A stretch of DNA of 64,000 nt from Nocardia vulneris (GCF_001613425.1 NZ_BDCI01000004.1:496001-560000), one strand, 5' to 3'. Counted from the first letter of the stretch, positions 43,558 through 53,119 are shown. The notes: generated from the letters alone by a model not told the origin. Translations and numbers: made by a program.

Positions 43558-44088
43558 TCACCCGTCGATGCTGGTACTCCACGGACGCATCAGCTCGTCA
43601 TAGACGTCCTGGGTGAATTCCCCTTGTCCGACAAGGTCGCTCAGCACCGCCGCGGTCACCGCCTGCCCGACCACGGTCACCACGCCGATCGAACCGAACG
43701 ATTCGAGCAGGCCGGTCAGATCGCCCGGGCCCGCCGCCGCATTGGGCGCGACGGCTTGGCCCGCGATCATTCCCGCGACCTGTACGTTGCGCGAGCGGCC
43801 GAACGCCTTCGCCGTGGCGGTGGCGATATTGATCGGCATACCCGGCGCGGCGGCGTTCGTGCCTTGGCCCAGCCCCGCCAGCAAGCCGGCCAGGCCGCCT
43901 TCCAGGCCGAGACCGGTGCCGTTGGACAGCGACGAAACCTTGTCCTGCACCATCTGTTTCGCGGCCGCGTTGAGCTTCTCGCGTTCGGCCGCGGTCAACT
44001 GGCCGGACCGTTCGATGATGCGGACGGCGTCCTGCCAGCGCGGGCCGTAGAGGTATTCCAGGTGCAGGGTTTCCGTTGTGTGCGTCAT
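43558..44088 (-). CDS. 176-residue protein of the giant-protein cluster
   Basis: Starts MTHTTETLHLEYLYGPRWQD after GGAGAG. A soluble helical N-terminal part (TAAEREKLNAAAKQMVQDKV) is followed by a Gly/Ala/Leu-rich middle (GLGLEGGLAGLLAGLGQG) and a hydrophobic region (SIGVVTVVGQAVTAAVLSDLV) with an acidic/aromatic tail. It has no signal peptide. It lies 46 bases after the giant gene and is probably cotranscribed. I recognise no family; it may be an adaptor or assembly partner. Confidence 0.6.
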   Translation of the reverse strand: MTHTTETLHLEYLYGPRWQDAVRIIERSGQLTAAEREKLNAAAKQMVQDKVSSLSNGTGLGLEGGLAGLLAGLGQGTNAAAPGMPINIATATAKAFGRSRNVQVAGMIAGQAVAPNAAAGPGDLTGLLESFGSIGVVTVVGQAVTAAVLSDLVGQGEFTQDVYDELMRPWSTSIDG

Positions 44089-44134
44089 GTCTGACTCTCC
44101 TTGTGCTGAATGCGTTGGGACAATGCAGGGTTCG

Positions 44135-47100
44135 TCACAGCGAAACGCTGACGAGGTGCGGCGCGCGGTCCCGCGCCACCGCTTCGGCAGCCCCCTTTCC
44201 GGAGTAGGGCAGATCGGCGTAGGCGACCGGCGCGGCCGCGGGTTTCGGAGCTGCCTGCGGTTGGCTCGGCAGCGGGGCGAGCAGTTTTTGCAGCGAAGCG
44301 GCCAGCTGCTCCAGGGACGGGTCGTCGGGGATGTCGTCGAGGAACTGACTGCCGGCCGCGGCCGCGCCGCCACCCGAAGCCCCGAGCGGCCCATTGCGAT
44401 CCAGCGCGGCCCGGATACCGGAGATGATGCCGACCCGCGCGCCGGGCGTGAGCAGCACGGCGAGCGCCAGCGCCAGCGCCGCTGCGGTCACGACCCCGAG
44501 CGCGGCCAGCGGTGTGCCGACCAGCGCGGCGAGCGCGATCAGCGGCGCGGCGACGAACGCGGCCACACCGACGGCGGCGGCCGGAGCCAGCGCCGCGGCC
44601 ACCGCGGCCGCGATCGCACCACCGAGCAGCAGCTTCGGAATCTCGATCAGCGCGAACAACCCGAACGCGGCCAACGGAACCCCCACCAGCGCCGCCACCG
44701 CACCCCCGGCCAACAGCACCGGAAGGGCAAGCAGCGCAAGCGCGCCCACTGCAGCGAGGGGCGCACCCACCAGCGCAACCAAACCAGCGAGTGCGCCGCC
44801 GGCCAGCAAGACCGGAAGCGCAAGCAGCGCGAGCGCACCCACTGCGGCAAGCGGAATTCCGATCAACGCTGCCAAGCCTGCGAGGGCACCGCCGGCCAAC
44901 AAGACCGGAAGCGCGAGCAACGCAAGCGCGCCCACCACGGCAAGCGGGACACCGACCAGCGCCACCAGGCCCGCGAGTGCGCCACCGGCCAGCAGCACCG
45001 GAAGGGCAAGCAGGGCAAGCGCACCCACTGCCGCGAGGGCGACGAGTCCGCCGCCGATGACCAGGACCGGGAGGCCGAGAACTGCGAGGGCGGTGAGCGC
45101 CAACGGGATACCGACCGCTGCGGCGAGTGCACCACCCGCCAGCGCAAGCGCACCGACGACGGCAAGGGGCACGCCGATCAATGCGGCCAGCGCGAGTGCG
45201 CCCACGGCCGCCACCGGCACGCCGATCAAGGCGGCCAAGGCGCCGCCGATCAAGAGGGGCACGGCGAGCAGTGCGGCCGCGCCCAGCGCCAGCGGGAGGC
45301 CCACCACCGCGGCCACACCGAGCAGCGCACCGCCGACCAGCAGCACCGGGAGGACGACTGCGCCCAGTGCCGCCAACGGGATGCCGATCAGCGCGGCCAG
45401 ACCGGCCAGCGCGCCGCCGATCAGAACCGCGGGCAGTGCCAGTAGGGCGAGCGCACCCACTACTGCCAGCGGGATGCCGATCGCCGCGGTGAGCGCGCCG
45501 CCGATCAGCAGGACCGGCAGGGCGAGCAGCGCGAGTGCGCCGACGGCCGCGAGGGCCAGCACCGCAACGATGGCCAGCGCCGCCACCGGAGCACCGAGCG
45601 CGAGTGCGCCGAGCACGGCGACGGCGAGGGCGGTCGCGCCCGCCACCGCGCCGGCCACGAAGGTCGCGCCGAGCGCGGCCAGTCCGGCCATGGCGAGTAG
45701 TGGCAACGCGACGAGCGCGAGCAGTGCGAGCACCGGAAGCGCGAGCACGGCGATCACCGGAACCGCCACGGCGGCAAGCACTCCGAGCGCCGCCAAGGCC
45801 AGCACCGCCACCACCGCCAGGACCGGCAGAGCCACCAGTGCAAGCGCGCCCAGTGCGGCCAAGCCGAGCACCGGAAGCGCCAACAAGGCCAGCACCGGAA
45901 GCGCAAGCAACGCAAGCGCACCGAAACCCGCCATCCCGAGCACCGGCACCGCCAGCAGCGCCAGCACCGGAAGCGCAAGCAGCGCAAGTGCGCCGAGGCC
46001 CGCCAAGGCGACCAAAGGCGCGAGCACTGCGGCGGCGACACCGAGGGTGGCGAAGTCGAGCACGAGGCTGATGGCGACCAGGGTGACCGCGAGCGCCGTC
46101 GTGACGGCCACCAGCGCCGCCCCGATCACCAGCGCCAGCACCGGCAACCCGACGAGGCCGAACAGACCGAGGCCGACACCGAGTGCCGCGATCGCCAACC
46201 CTGCCACCAGGATCGGCGACCACACCGCCAACAGCGCCAGCGCGAGGACCGGCGACAACGCCGTGGAAACCACCACCGCGAACGGGCCGAAGATCAGGAA
46301 CGGCAGCGTGAGCACCGCGGCCAGGACGAACCCGGCCAGCCCCACCGCACCGGTGGCCAGCACCGCGGCCACCGCCAGTACAGCGGCAATCAGATTGCCC
46401 GCCAACAGGATCGCGCCCAGCCCGGCACCGCCGACCAGCAAGGTCGCGAACGCGAGCACCGCCATCACCACGAAGGCCGCGGCCGCGAGCGGAACCGAGA
46501 TCAGCAGCAGCGGCGGGAACAGCGCCGAAACCGCGACGAAGGTGCCCAGCGCCAGCACGCCGAAGAACATCCAGGCGGCGACCAGCCCTAGTCCGAGTGC
46601 CGCGACGAACCCGCCGAGCAGCGTGCTCACCACGGCCACGGTGCCGAGAGTCGCGAGCGTGCCGAGCAGCACGCCGCCGAAGAGCAGCGGCAGCGCGATC
46701 AGCGCCAGCGGCGGATTGATCACGATCAGCGCCAGTGCCCCGAGCGCGAGCAACGCGAACGACAGCGCCGAGACCACGAGCCCCCCGGCGAACACGGTCG
46801 CCACCACCGCGAGGGCGAAGGCGAGCAGCCCGAGCACGATCGCACCGCCACCGATCCAGGTGGCCACCACGAACGCCGCGGCGACGACGCCGATACCCGC
46901 GCCCGTGATGATCGAAAAGGCCAGTGCGCCGAGCAGAATGAACGGGATCGCATACGGCATGGTGACCATGAACACCACGGTCGCGAGCAAGGTGAACGCC
47001 GCCAGACCGGCGATCGCGAGCAGCGCCACCGCGGTGACGGCGAACGTCGCGAACGCGAGCAGGCCGAAGCCGGCGAACAGCATCGTCAACCCGATCGCCG

Positions 47101-49045
47101 CCGGAATCGCGACCAGACCGAGGAACAGCAGCGGAGCCAGCAGCGGCCCGAGGATCGGCACGGCGATCACGAGTGCGATCGTGGCGAGCAATCCGCCGAC
47201 CACCGCGAGCGCCACGCCGACGGCACCGAGCGCGGCGAAAGCGATTGCCGCGGCGGCGAGTCCGGCCCAGACCAGCGCCGCCGCCACGAGCTGCAAGGCA
47301 GTCGCCACCACAGCGAGTGCGAGCAGCACGATCACCGCGGCCCCGCCCGCCACCGAGAGCACCAGCAGCCCGGCCAGCGCAACCACCGCCAGGATCGCGC
47401 CACCGGCCACAGCGACCGCGCCGAACAGCACCACGGCGACGACCGCGAGCACGGCCAGGATCGGCAGCGCGATGAGCCCGAACGGCGTGAGCAGCGAGAG
47501 CAGCCCCACGCCGACAAACAGTGCGGCAGTGATCAATCCGGCGATCCCGAGCACGCCGAAGAACGCCGCCGCCGTCCCGATCAAGCCGACGACGAGGAAG
47601 GCGAGCGCGGCCGTGAACAGCACGGGCGCCACGATCAGGCCGAGGAACGGCACGAAGATCGAGGCGAGCAGCGCCGCGGCGGTCAGCACCACGAAGCCGA
47701 CGAGGGTGAACACCAGACCCGCGGCCAAAGCGAGTACGGCGAGCACGATTCCGACGACGGCGGCGACCGCGATCGCGGCGATGCCACCCACCAGCATGAC
47801 CGGCGCGAGCACGGTGAACGCGACGATGGCGACCGGAATCGCGATGAGCAGCACCGGTATCGCGATCACCGCGAGCACGATCAGTACCGGTATCGCCAGG
47901 ACCGCGAGCACGATCGCGCCCACGATCAGCGCACCGATCACCAAGGGCGCGAGCAGGATCGCGCCGAGTACCACCGCACCCAGGGTGAGCACGGCGGCCA
48001 AGCCGAGTCCGCCGACGATGGCCAGCGGCACGACGGCGAGCAGCGCGATCGCGGGCAGCGCGAGCAGCCCGAGCGCGGCCGGATGCCGGGCATCGGAGAC
48101 CATCCCGCGCACGGCGTCGCGCAGCTGGGTGAAGACCACCCCGATCGCGGCGGCCGGATTCGACGCCATGGCCAGCAGCGGCACGATGAGCGCGAGGGCC
48201 GGTGTCATACCGCCGAGCTGCGGTGCGAACAGGCCGAGCAGCGGTGCGGCGACGGCGAGCAGTCCGGGCGGTAGCTGCTGAGCGGACGGATCCTGTTGTC
48301 CAGCAGTGGTTCCGGTCAGCAGGTCACGGAGTCCCTGGACCGGGTCGGGCCCGTCTTTGGGGAAGCCGAACAGCGTTTTGGCCTGGCTGATCAGATCGTC
48401 GATGGCCGGTGTCGCGGTATTGCGGCGCGTGCCCGCCATCTGTGTGGCCTGTTCGACGAAGACGAGCAGGTCATCGACCGGGCCGCGCAGCGGGCCGGTG
48501 GGGAAGGTCTGGTCCGCCCAGGAGGCGAGGTGTTCGAGTGGCATGCCGCCACCGGTGATCTGGGCGACGGTGGCGGCGAGATCGGCGATCGGTGACGCTA
48601 CTGCGCCCGGGGCGCTTTCGGCTCCGGCGGGCGCCACCGCGGGCACGATGCCGGGGCCGAAGTAGAGGGGTTGCGGCGCACCGCCACCGCGGAACGCGTC
48701 GATGGCCGCGTTGATGTCGCCCGCCGCCGGCGTGTAGCCGCCGACCGTGCCCGCGACGCCGATGGCATCGTTCAGCGCGGCCTGCTGCCCGGGATCGAGC
48801 ATCTGGCTTGCCATTTCGCCGCCCACGGCAGGCAGCGTGCCTTGGAGGTCGCCGGGATCGATGCCCGGCGGCAGTCCCGGAATCCCGAAGTCGTCGGCGG
48901 CGGCCTGGCCGGTGCCGAGCATGACGGTCGCCATCGAGGCGAAGGTGGCGGCGGCGTACATGCCGCGTCTGGAGCGTTGGACGACCTTTCGGTGCCGTCC
49001 GGATGCCTTGGTCTCTCGTGAACGTTCCTTCGTGACTACACGCAT
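44135..49045 (-). CDS. giant exported hydrophobic repeat protein (1,636 residues)
   Basis: The ATG at 49045 follows GAGAGG. Residues 1-50 form an export signal: 28 basic residues, then AAATFASMATVMLGTGQAAA with a cleavage site near 50. Residues 51-260 are a soluble, Pro/Gly/Asp-containing domain. From about 322 to 1534 the chain is Ala/Val/Leu/Gly/Ile/Pro with, by my reading, only three charged residues (one Asp, one Glu, one Lys), no Cys and no His. Normal multi-pass membrane proteins have charged loops that set topology; this does not. Residues 1016-1461 are visibly repetitive, and 1341-1461 are four near-identical ~31-residue units (GALALLALPVLLAGG core). The C-terminal 100 residues are soluble with Asp/Lys and Pro. 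It heads a four-gene minus-strand cluster. It might coat or cross the mycolate outer membrane, or polymerise into a hydrophobic surface. Both are guesses; no known family fits. Confidence 0.75.
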   Translation of the reverse strand: MRVVTKERSRETKASGRHRKVVQRSRRGMYAAATFASMATVMLGTGQAAADDFGIPGLPPGIDPGDLQGTLPAVGGEMASQMLDPGQQAALNDAIGVAGTVGGYTPAAGDINAAIDAFRGGGAPQPLYFGPGIVPAVAPAGAESAPGAVASPIADLAATVAQITGGGMPLEHLASWADQTFPTGPLRGPVDDLLVFVEQATQMAGTRRNTATPAIDDLISQAKTLFGFPKDGPDPVQGLRDLLTGTTAGQQDPSAQQLPPGLLAVAAPLLGLFAPQLGGMTPALALIVPLLAMASNPAAAIGVVFTQLRDAVRGMVSDARHPAALGLLALPAIALLAVVPLAIVGGLGLAAVLTLGAVVLGAILLAPLVIGALIVGAIVLAVLAIPVLIVLAVIAIPVLLIAIPVAIVAFTVLAPVMLVGGIAAIAVAAVVGIVLAVLALAAGLVFTLVGFVVLTAAALLASIFVPFLGLIVAPVLFTAALAFLVVGLIGTAAAFFGVLGIAGLITAALFVGVGLLSLLTPFGLIALPILAVLAVVAVVLFGAVAVAGGAILAVVALAGLLVLSVAGGAAVIVLLALAVVATALQLVAAALVWAGLAAAAIAFAALGAVGVALAVVGGLLATIALVIAVPILGPLLAPLLFLGLVAIPAAIGLTMLFAGFGLLAFATFAVTAVALLAIAGLAAFTLLATVVFMVTMPYAIPFILLGALAFSIITGAGIGVVAAAFVVATWIGGGAIVLGLLAFALAVVATVFAGGLVVSALSFALLALGALALIVINPPLALIALPLLFGGVLLGTLATLGTVAVVSTLLGGFVAALGLGLVAAWMFFGVLALGTFVAVSALFPPLLLISVPLAAAAFVVMAVLAFATLLVGGAGLGAILLAGNLIAAVLAVAAVLATGAVGLAGFVLAAVLTLPFLIFGPFAVVVSTALSPVLALALLAVWSPILVAGLAIAALGVGLGLFGLVGLPVLALVIGAALVAVTTALAVTLVAISLVLDFATLGVAAAVLAPLVALAGLGALALLALPVLALLAVPVLGMAGFGALALLALPVLALLALPVLGLAALGALALVALPVLAVVAVLALAALGVLAAVAVPVIAVLALPVLALLALVALPLLAMAGLAALGATFVAGAVAGATALAVAVLGALALGAPVAALAIVAVLALAAVGALALLALPVLLIGGALTAAIGIPLAVVGALALLALPAVLIGGALAGLAALIGIPLAALGAVVLPVLLVGGALLGVAAVVGLPLALGAAALLAVPLLIGGALAALIGVPVAAVGALALAALIGVPLAVVGALALAGGALAAAVGIPLALTALAVLGLPVLVIGGGLVALAAVGALALLALPVLLAGGALAGLVALVGVPLAVVGALALLALPVLLAGGALAGLAALIGIPLAAVGALALLALPVLLAGGALAGLVALVGAPLAAVGALALLALPVLLAGGAVAALVGVPLAAFGLFALIEIPKLLLGGAIAAAVAAALAPAAAVGVAAFVAAPLIALAALVGTPLAALGVVTAAALALALAVLLTPGARVGIISGIRAALDRNGPLGASGGGAAAAGSQFLDDIPDDPSLEQLAASLQKLLAPLPSQPQAAPKPAAAPVAYADLPYSGKGAAEAVARDRAPHLVSVSL
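44663..46000 (-). repeat. degenerate to near-perfect repeats inside the giant gene
   Basis: This DNA encodes residues 1016-1461. The unit is about 93 bp (31 residues); the last four copies (44663-45025) are almost identical and the final one is three residues shorter. Copies upstream are more diverged. Such arrays usually change length between strains and are hard for short-read assembly, so the copy number here may not be exact. Confidence 0.75.
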
Positions 49046-49163
49046 CAGCTTGAAGCCTCTCGTGAACGCGCCCTAGGGGCGTGCCTGGTCAGACGCGTCC
49101 TGGCCCTGGTCGAGCGGTACACGGGCAATCGACGCGAAAAGTGTTGCGGGAACTCCCGCTTGG

Positions 49164-49508
49164 TCAGATCGGACCGTTTTCGTACGGGGCGCATACAGCC
49201 GTGGACCAGCCACCCTCGGTACCGATGGCCGGACCGATATGGGTGTGCGGCATGCCGAGCAGGTCGCGGCAGCGGATGAAGGCGTGTTCGCCTGCTCCCG
49301 CCCCGGGTTCGCACCGGAGTGTCAGCTCATTGGTCACCGAGGTGTCGGTGGTGCACCCGGTCGGCTCCGCGGCCGCTGTTCCCGGCCCGCCGGCCCAACC
49401 GGCCGCCAGGACGGAGAACAGCATCAGCAGCACGGCCCCGAGCGCGGGTGAGTTCTTGCGGGCAACTCCCCTTTGCTGAAGATTTGCTAGCTGCGTCATG
49501 CGGTCCAT
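49164..49508 (-). CDS. small secreted Cys-containing protein
   Basis: 114 residues. The start MDRMTQLANLQQ precedes a signal peptide (ALGAVLLMLFSVLAAGWAGGPGTAAAEP). The mature ~70 residues contain four Cys (CTTDTSV, LRCEPG, IRCRDLLG, TAVCAPY), enough for two disulfides. It lies 118 bases upstream of the giant gene in the same direction and may belong to its cluster. No family recognised; the internal ATG at residue 4 is an alternative start. Confidence 0.6.
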   Translation of the reverse strand: MDRMTQLANLQQRGVARKNSPALGAVLLMLFSVLAAGWAGGPGTAAAEPTGCTTDTSVTNELTLRCEPGAGAGEHAFIRCRDLLGMPHTHIGPAIGTEGGWSTAVCAPYENGPI

Positions 49509-49737
49509 GGTTCGCCGTTGGCAGAATCTCAGTCAACATAACGCAGATCACGTTCCGCCCTTTCCCCCGCTCGGAACGCATTTATTCGCCGCAAAGGCCC
49601 GCGATACATAAACGTTGTGCAAATAAGTCTGTACCGGAGCCGGTCAGCGGTCTACGATTCGAATCTCAAATACCGACGTTTAACCCTTGACGCAGCGGCT
49701 TTCGGGCATTTCGGTGTTATTGCCCGAATTATTACCA

Positions 49738-51072
49738 TCAGTGCGCGGATATCTCCGCGGCGGCGCGCTCACCAGAGCGAATGGCCCCTTCGATATAGCC
49801 CGACCACTCGGTAGCCGTCTCACTACCCGCCCAGTGGATCGCACCGACCGGATGCCGCACGCCCGATCCCACGGTGGTCAGCACACCGGGCGGGAAGAAA
49901 GCGCCGTAGCCGCCGCGGACGAAGGGATCATCGGCCCAGACTTTCTCGTGCCAGCCGATCGGATCGCGGGCCCGATGCCCGAAAGCCCGCACCAGGGAGC
50001 CGACGATCATGCCGCGCCGCTCCGGCGGCGACAATGCGGCGAGACGATGCGCGGCCCGGCCGGGCACGAGCGCACCGAGGCAGCCGGGTCCACCGGGGCG
50101 GGTGGCGTCGAATGTGACCGGAACCGGGTCGTGCAGATTCAAGGCCTGGCCGGTGAGGAACTCGTCGCGCCAGAACGGGCGGTCGTAGACGGCGAACGCC
50201 TTCAACACCGAACCCATCGGCATGCGTTGCGTCAGATGGTCGCGCGCGGCGGGCAGCGGTGGGTCGTAGGCGATGCGACCGGCCAGCACCGGCGGCAGGG
50301 CGACGATCACGTGCCCGGCCGCCACCGCCCCGAATTCGCCTCGTACCGAAACACCCTGCGCCCCTTGCTGAATCGACGTCACCGCGGAACGGAGCCGGAG
50401 CGCGTCGCCCAATTCGGCCGCCATCGACAGGGCGGGACCGTCCGCGCCTTCGACGAAGAGTCGGGTGACCGTTTCCGCCGTCACGCCCGCTTCGACACCG
50501 CCGGCCGCGCGAATGGTGGTCAGCAGCGCGAGCATCGAGACGCTGCCGACGTCGACGCACAGTTCCTCGCCGATCATCACCTCGGCGAGTTGCCTGGCCC
50601 GTCGTTCGGGCAGATTGCGGCGCAACCAGGTCGCCGCGGTCATCGCGTCGAGCCGGTCGGCGCCCGGGGTGGTCCACGGGTGCGCGAGGTCGATCCGGGC
50701 GGCGAGCCGCTCGATCCGCCACATGGCCTGGCCCAGCACGAGCAGCACGAGCGGCGACAGGGGTGGACGCGTACCTCGAAACGGGCGGCGCACCGCGCCT
50801 TCCACCAGCAGATTCGCCCCGACGGACGGGGAGGGATAGGTCTCGGCCCCGTACTCCTGCGCGAGCGCCGCCAATCGAGTGTGCCCGCCGGAGATCCACT
50901 GCGCCCCGAGGTCCACCGCCCAACCGCCGTCGATCCGGGCACTCAGCGCCCGACCGCCCGCGCGGTCACTCGCCTCCAGCACGACGACGGTTCGACCCGC
51001 CGCCCGCAGCGCCCTTGCCGCACTGAGCCCCGCGTATCCGGCACCGACCACCACCACGTCCACGCGGTCCAT
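49738..51072 (-). CDS. FAD-dependent amine oxidase family protein
   Basis: 444 residues. The FAD motif VVVVGAGYAGLSAARAL is at 6-22, with GGRA downstream and the C-terminal IHWAGSETATEWSGYIEGAI that closes the flavin site in monoamine/polyamine oxidases. Length and motif order match bacterial monoamine-oxidase-like enzymes. Substrate unknown; no amine pathway neighbours. ATG 51072 (MDRVDVVVV) is preferred over an ATG-like start at 51111. Confidence 0.85.
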   Translation of the reverse strand: MDRVDVVVVGAGYAGLSAARALRAAGRTVVVLEASDRAGGRALSARIDGGWAVDLGAQWISGGHTRLAALAQEYGAETYPSPSVGANLLVEGAVRRPFRGTRPPLSPLVLLVLGQAMWRIERLAARIDLAHPWTTPGADRLDAMTAATWLRRNLPERRARQLAEVMIGEELCVDVGSVSMLALLTTIRAAGGVEAGVTAETVTRLFVEGADGPALSMAAELGDALRLRSAVTSIQQGAQGVSVRGEFGAVAAGHVIVALPPVLAGRIAYDPPLPAARDHLTQRMPMGSVLKAFAVYDRPFWRDEFLTGQALNLHDPVPVTFDATRPGGPGCLGALVPGRAAHRLAALSPPERRGMIVGSLVRAFGHRARDPIGWHEKVWADDPFVRGGYGAFFPPGVLTTVGSGVRHPVGAIHWAGSETATEWSGYIEGAIRSGERAAAEISAH

Positions 51073-51258
51073 GCCGGCCTCCCGTCGCCAGATCCACTCG
51101 GACACCCCCACTGTTGATCACCCACGCCGGATGCGCAACCGAAAACGGTGCGGCGCTGGTGGATACCGCCTTGGACCCGCCGGGCCGGACGGAGAAGGGG
51201 AAATCGGATGCGGCGTGGGTTGCCTGGAAGTTTGCGGTTGGGGTGAGAGACTGCGGGA

Positions 51259-52602
51259 ATGGCGGAGTCGTTGGCGGGTGCGGCGGGGCGGCAGGCGCGC
51301 AAGCGAGTGGGACGGCGGGCGCTGGGCGAGTGGGCGGCGCCCGCGGATCGAGCGGATCCGGTCGCGGTTCTGGAGCGGCAGGCCGCCTCCCGCGTGCCGG
51401 AGTTGGTGCCTATCCGGTATGCGCGCATGGCGGCCGGGCGGTTTCCGTTTCTGCGTGGCGCGCCCGCGATCATGGCGGCGGATCTGGCGGCCGCGCCGGA
51501 TACCGGGCTGACCGTGCAACTGTGCGGCGACGCGCATCTGTCGAATTTCGGTCTGTTCGCGTCACCGGAACGCGCACTGGTCTTCGACCTGAACGACTTC
51601 GACGAGACGCTGCCCGGCCCCTTCGAATGGGACGTGAAAAGGCTGTCCGCGAGTATCGCGGTGGCGGCTCGCGCCAACGGCTTTGCCGACACCGATGCCG
51701 AAACCTCGGTCGGGGCAGCGGCTTCGGCTTACCGGGCGACGATGGGTCGCTTGGCCGGACTCGGCGAACTGGCGGTCTGGTACGAGATGATCGACGCCGA
51801 CAAGCTGGCCGCGCTCGCCCAGAAACCGAAGCGGCGCAAGGGAGTTGAGCAGGCGCTCGCCGACGCACGGGCCCGTACCAACCTCCAGGCCCTGGAAAAG
51901 CTGACCGAACCCGACGCCGACGGCGTGCCGCGTATCCGGCATCGGCCACCGCTGTTGACCCCGATCGAGCAGGTCGACGCCGACACGGTGCGGCGGGTGT
52001 TCGCGGACTTCCGGCGCACCCTGGCGGAGGAGCGACGGGTCCTGCTCGACCGGCACGAAATGCTGGACGTGGCAGTCAAAGTCGTCGGTGTGGGCAGCGT
52101 CGGCACCCGTTGCTTCGTCGCGTTGCTGGCCGGGCGAGAAAGCCGCAGTCCGCTGTTCCTGCAGGTGAAGGAGGCGCAGGAGTCGGTGCTCGCGCGGCAC
52201 ACCGCGCCGAGCAAGTTCCGTAACCAAGGGCACCGAGTGGTGCACGGGCAGCGGCTCACTCAGGCCGCGAGCGACATCTTCCTCGGCTGGGCAGCCGGAT
52301 TGGACGGCAGGCACTATTACTGCCGCCAGCTCCGCGACATGAAGGGTTCGGCGACGATCGAGGAGATGTCGCGCCGATATCTGCGCGACTACTCTGCGCT
52401 CTGTGGCCATACCCTCGCCCGGGCGCACGCCCGCTCCGGCGATCGAGTCGCGATCGCCGCATACCTCGGCACCAGCGATGCCTTCGACCGCGCCATGATC
52501 GACTTCGCCCTGGCCTACGCCGACCAAACCGCCGCCGATCACCAAACATTGCTTGCCGCAATAGAATCCGGCCGAATAGTAGCGGCGGACAAGGCCTACT
52601 GA
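51259..52602 (+). CDS. DUF2252 family protein (kinase-fold-like)
   Basis: 447 residues. DUF2252 hallmarks are visible: VPIRYARMAAGRFPFLRGA, TVQLCGDAHLSNFGLFASP, FDLNDFDETLPGPFEWDVKRL and LFLQVKEAQESVLA, reminiscent of the protein-kinase-like (aminoglycoside-phosphotransferase) fold with CGDAHLSN resembling a catalytic loop. Function is not established. Divergent from the amine oxidase gene. Confidence 0.88.
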   Translation: MAESLAGAAGRQARKRVGRRALGEWAAPADRADPVAVLERQAASRVPELVPIRYARMAAGRFPFLRGAPAIMAADLAAAPDTGLTVQLCGDAHLSNFGLFASPERALVFDLNDFDETLPGPFEWDVKRLSASIAVAARANGFADTDAETSVGAAASAYRATMGRLAGLGELAVWYEMIDADKLAALAQKPKRRKGVEQALADARARTNLQALEKLTEPDADGVPRIRHRPPLLTPIEQVDADTVRRVFADFRRTLAEERRVLLDRHEMLDVAVKVVGVGSVGTRCFVALLAGRESRSPLFLQVKEAQESVLARHTAPSKFRNQGHRVVHGQRLTQAASDIFLGWAAGLDGRHYYCRQLRDMKGSATIEEMSRRYLRDYSALCGHTLARAHARSGDRVAIAAYLGTSDAFDRAMIDFALAYADQTAADHQTLLAAIESGRIVAADKAY

Positions 52603-52644
52603 GCCGCGGAGGTCGCAGCGCACCAGCCCTGGCGAGACCGACGT

Positions 52645-52667
52645 TTGCAAGTACAGAATGTGGCGAC
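52645..52667 (+). repeat. dispersed motif, copy 1
   Basis: TTGCAAGTACAGAATGTGGC then GAC, flanked by GACGT on the left and CGCGTCG on the right. It shares a core TGCAAGTaCAgA and GCGAC with copies 2 and 3. Confidence 0.55.
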
Positions 52668-52940
52668 ACCGCGTCGACATGATCGCCGGACACTGCCTCG
52701 GACGGGCACCGGACCTAGGTTCTACTGTCATTCTAGTCGCTCGCCAGGGTTGAAACCGACGCCGAATCCGGCCGTTGAGAGTGACGGGCGACGCACCGGA
52801 ACGGTGGTCCCATCGGAAGAAAAAGGCGGCGCGAACGGTCACATCGGTAAAGGGCTGTTGACAATTGGCGAACAATTACGAGATCTCTTTTCCGCCACAA
52901 GCACTCGGTTTCGCGCAGATCGGGAAATGCAAGCGACATC

Positions 52941-52962
52941 TGCAAGTACAAAGTGCTGCGAC
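52941..52962 (+). repeat. dispersed motif, copy 2
   Basis: TGCAAGTACAAAGTGCTGCG then AC, preceded by GACATC and followed by GAATGTC. About 296 bases after copy 1. Confidence 0.55.
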
Positions 52963-53097
52963 GAATGTCGTCACAAACGAGGCGGCAGCCCGCGTGATCA
53001 CATTCCGGAACGAACTCTCGGCTCCGCCCTCGGCGCGCGGAAAACCCCACGCCCGCACCCGTACTCAGACCGTTCGGTTCGCGTCCGCACAGACATC

Positions 53098-53119
53098 TGC
53101 AAGTGCAGAAGTTGGCGAC
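53098..53119 (+). repeat. dispersed motif, copy 3
   Basis: TGCAAGTGCAGAAGTTGGCG then AC, preceded by GACATC and followed by GAGACGTC. About 157 bases after copy 2. Confidence 0.55.

Noticed and set aside
44078..45445. Plus-strand frame with Gln/Arg/His repeats
   Set aside because: Shadow of the 93-bp repeats in another frame; repetition comes from the real gene.
44085..46223. 712-codon Arg/Gly-rich minus-strand frame inside the giant gene
   Set aside because: Out-of-frame shadow of the repeats; no start signal and extreme Arg/Gly composition.
44394..48281. 1,295-codon plus-strand open frame opposite the giant gene, rich in Ser/Thr/Ala/Pro
   Set aside because: It is the antisense of Ala/Leu/Val/Gly codons that avoid TTA, CTA and TCA, so no stops arise. 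It has no RBS, no signal peptide and a TTG start, while the minus frame has all of these.
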